Source: Staphylococcus sp. MI 10-1553 (lineage in GTDB: Bacteria > Bacillota > Bacilli > Staphylococcales > Staphylococcaceae). Taken from it: a stretch of 64,000 nucleotides of DNA. Position 1 is the first letter of the stretch; the number at the start of each line of letters is the position of its first letter. The notes under the pieces are model-generated. The model searched no databases, had not been told where the DNA came from, and saw only the letters and a list, made by a program, of their open reading frames with translations. Below, piece after piece: positions 62,868-64,000 of the stretch. A program made the translations under genes and the position numbers. The DNA lies in the NCBI RefSeq assembly GCF_010365305.1, contig NZ_CP048279.1, positions 2,294,001 to 2,358,000 of the forward strand, given 5' to 3'.

Positions 62868-63146
62868 ATAATGATAATCACCTTCTTTCAAAAACAAATC
62901 CACACTTATCCAACATTTTTTTCATCTTAAATTTATTTGATACACTTCTCCATACACTTTAATCATATCCATTTCTTTAGTAGCATGATTATAAATCAAT
63001 TCAAGAGCCTTTCCCCCAATACCCATATCTCTATAGTTTTTATGAAGTGCAATACCAATACGTGAATTTTTATTATAATAATCATTGTCATATAACATTC
63101 CCATTCTTACTGGTTTACAAGTGTTTTTTAGTATTTCGGCATCATT
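62868..63146 (-). pseudogene. Decayed GNAT acetyltransferase fragment
   Basis: Minus-strand frame RMGMLYDNDYYNKNSRIGIA, LHKNYRDMGIGGKALELIYN and KVYGEVYQINLR resembles the acetyl-CoA-binding core of a GNAT enzyme (RxxGxG variant). A stop follows; after a frame change KKMLDKCGFVFERR supplies the usual C-terminus. The N-terminal half is missing. A clear remnant. Confidence 0.7.
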
Positions 63147-63664
63147 GAACTACACCTAGCTAATTTTTAAATTTTTTCTAGTTGTTACACTGAATATGTA
63201 GGAGAATGTTGAATTGAGCTAATATTTCTCTATCTTTAACAAATGAGTATCGACTGCTTACAATCTCCTAGCTTAATAGACACACCTTAACTAAGAAAAG
63301 AAACTAACAATTAAAATTTGTAATATTTCTTAAAACAATTATCCAATTTTTGTCTGTTAATTGCTTTCATCTTAATAGTTTGAGATTAACTTGATGAAAT
63401 TATAAATATTTTTTAAATCAAACTAAATGCTATTGACACAAATACAATTAACACTACAATATATATATTCAAGCTACTTATATTATCACTGTCGGAATAT
63501 ACGTACAAAAAACAGATCAACTGTACATCAAGAAGAAAACTATATATATTTACATAGCCATAAAAATATATTGTAAAATGTTCTTTGTATAAAAAATTCT
63601 TGTGTATGATACCGATGAGTTATAGAATAAGTTTAACTTTATTTGAACTGGGGGGAATTTATCA
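63147..63664. other. Long AT-rich intergenic region before the peptide transporter
   Basis: About 520 bp, very AT-rich, with no supported gene. It probably contains the promoter and leader of the transporter; TATGAT and TTGTAT-like elements occur near 63590-63610 but the spacing is not convincing. Confidence 0.45.
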
Positions 63665-64000
63665 ATGAATTCGCATTATACAAAAGAAGAAATCCTTAAC
63701 AGTACGCCACGTTCGGGTTTTTTCGGTCATCCGAAAGGGTTAAGCACGCTAGTATTTACAGAATTTTGGGAACGTTTTAGTTACTACGGTATGAAAGGTA
63801 TTTTAGCTTTCTACATTTATTATTCAGTAGCTAAAGGTGGATTCGGCCTAGATCAAGGCGTCGCACTTCAAATCGTTTCAATTTACGGCGCTTTAGTTTA
63901 TATGAGTGGCGTCATCGGAGGTTGGATTGCTGACCGTATCACAGGCACACGTCACGCACTGTTTTATGGTGCTGTGCTCATCATGCTTGGTCACATTTTA
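63665..64000 (+). CDS. dtpT: POT family di-/tripeptide transporter, start only
   Basis: Proton-coupled oligopeptide importer. The first 112 codons are in the window; the rest runs off the edge. FTEFWERFSYYGMKGILAFY is the PTR2 N-terminal motif (ExxERFxYYG), followed by IYGALVYMSGVIGGWIADR, the first conserved cytoplasmic loop. GGGGGGA lies before the ATG at 63665. Staphylococci have a single DtpT of this type at this place near queF and nrd. Confidence 0.93.
   Translation, partial: MNSHYTKEEILNSTPRSGFFGHPKGLSTLVFTEFWERFSYYGMKGILAFYIYYSVAKGGFGLDQGVALQIVSIYGALVYMSGVIGGWIADRITGTRHALFYGAVLIMLGHIL

Overview
The window is a piece of a Staphylococcus chromosome. The evidence is gene order: glycolytic operon gapR-gapA-pgk-tpiA-gpmI-eno, then secG-est-rnr-smpB-ssrA; hprK-lgt-acyltransferase-TPR-trxB; rapZ-yvcK-whiA-clpP; csbA-uvrB-uvrA; hpf-secA-prfB; nrdI-nrdE-nrdF. 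Low G+C content, staphylococcal-type proteins (GdpS, TagO, CHY zinc-finger protein, BrxC) and strong AGGAGG-type ribosome binding sites agree. Many proteins are close to but clearly different from S. aureus. Together with an SEC/SEB-type superantigen unlike the usual S. aureus alleles, this suggests an animal-associated species, perhaps of the S. intermedius/pseudintermedius/delphini group. The genus is secure; the species is inference.

Layout. 1-2 kb: an accessory patch at the 3' end of the tmRNA gene, with a frameshifted fosB-like fosfomycin resistance gene (cut by the window edge), an intact superantigen gene and several terminator hairpins. 2-6.9 kb: trans-translation and RNA decay (ssrA, smpB, rnr), an esterase, secG and a membrane protein. 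7.2-8.4 kb: an AT-rich MFS transporter, probably inserted between secG's neighbour and eno. 8.6-15.9 kb: the lower glycolysis operon with its regulator. 16-19.5 kb: small and unrecognised proteins, a nested palindromic element, an SDR protein and an acetyltransferase pseudogene. 19.6-21.4 kb: clpP with a CtsR operator, tRNA-Arg(CCG) and decayed ORFs. 21.4-30.6 kb: whiA-yvcK-rapZ, trxB, TPR protein, acyltransferase, lgt, hprK, then about 0.8 kb of noncoding DNA with a structured repeat. 30.6-43.4 kb: uvrA-uvrB-csbA, yfbR-like, prfB (programmed frameshift), secA, hpf, comFC-comFA. 43.5-56.8 kb: degV, yigZ, tagO, gdpS, second copy of the structured repeat, a two-gene ThrE-type exporter, pepT, glycerate kinase, brxC, a YkyA-like lipoprotein, grpB-family protein, murB, CHY protein and a broken NUDIX gene. 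56.9-64 kb: class Ib ribonucleotide reductase with tandem NrdR boxes, an EamA transporter, queF, a decayed GNAT gene and the start of a POT peptide transporter.

Most of the window is conserved housekeeping sequence. I saw no CRISPR array, no intact insertion sequence or prophage and no obvious new defence system. The less ordinary features are the superantigen/fosB patch at the ssrA 3' end with a 14-bp direct repeat, a dispersed hairpin element whose two copies show a compensatory base change, a nested palindromic element near 17.8 kb with two alternative pairing partners, a row of four hairpins between nrdE and nrdF, and two pseudogenes each broken by an apparent Trp-to-amber change.
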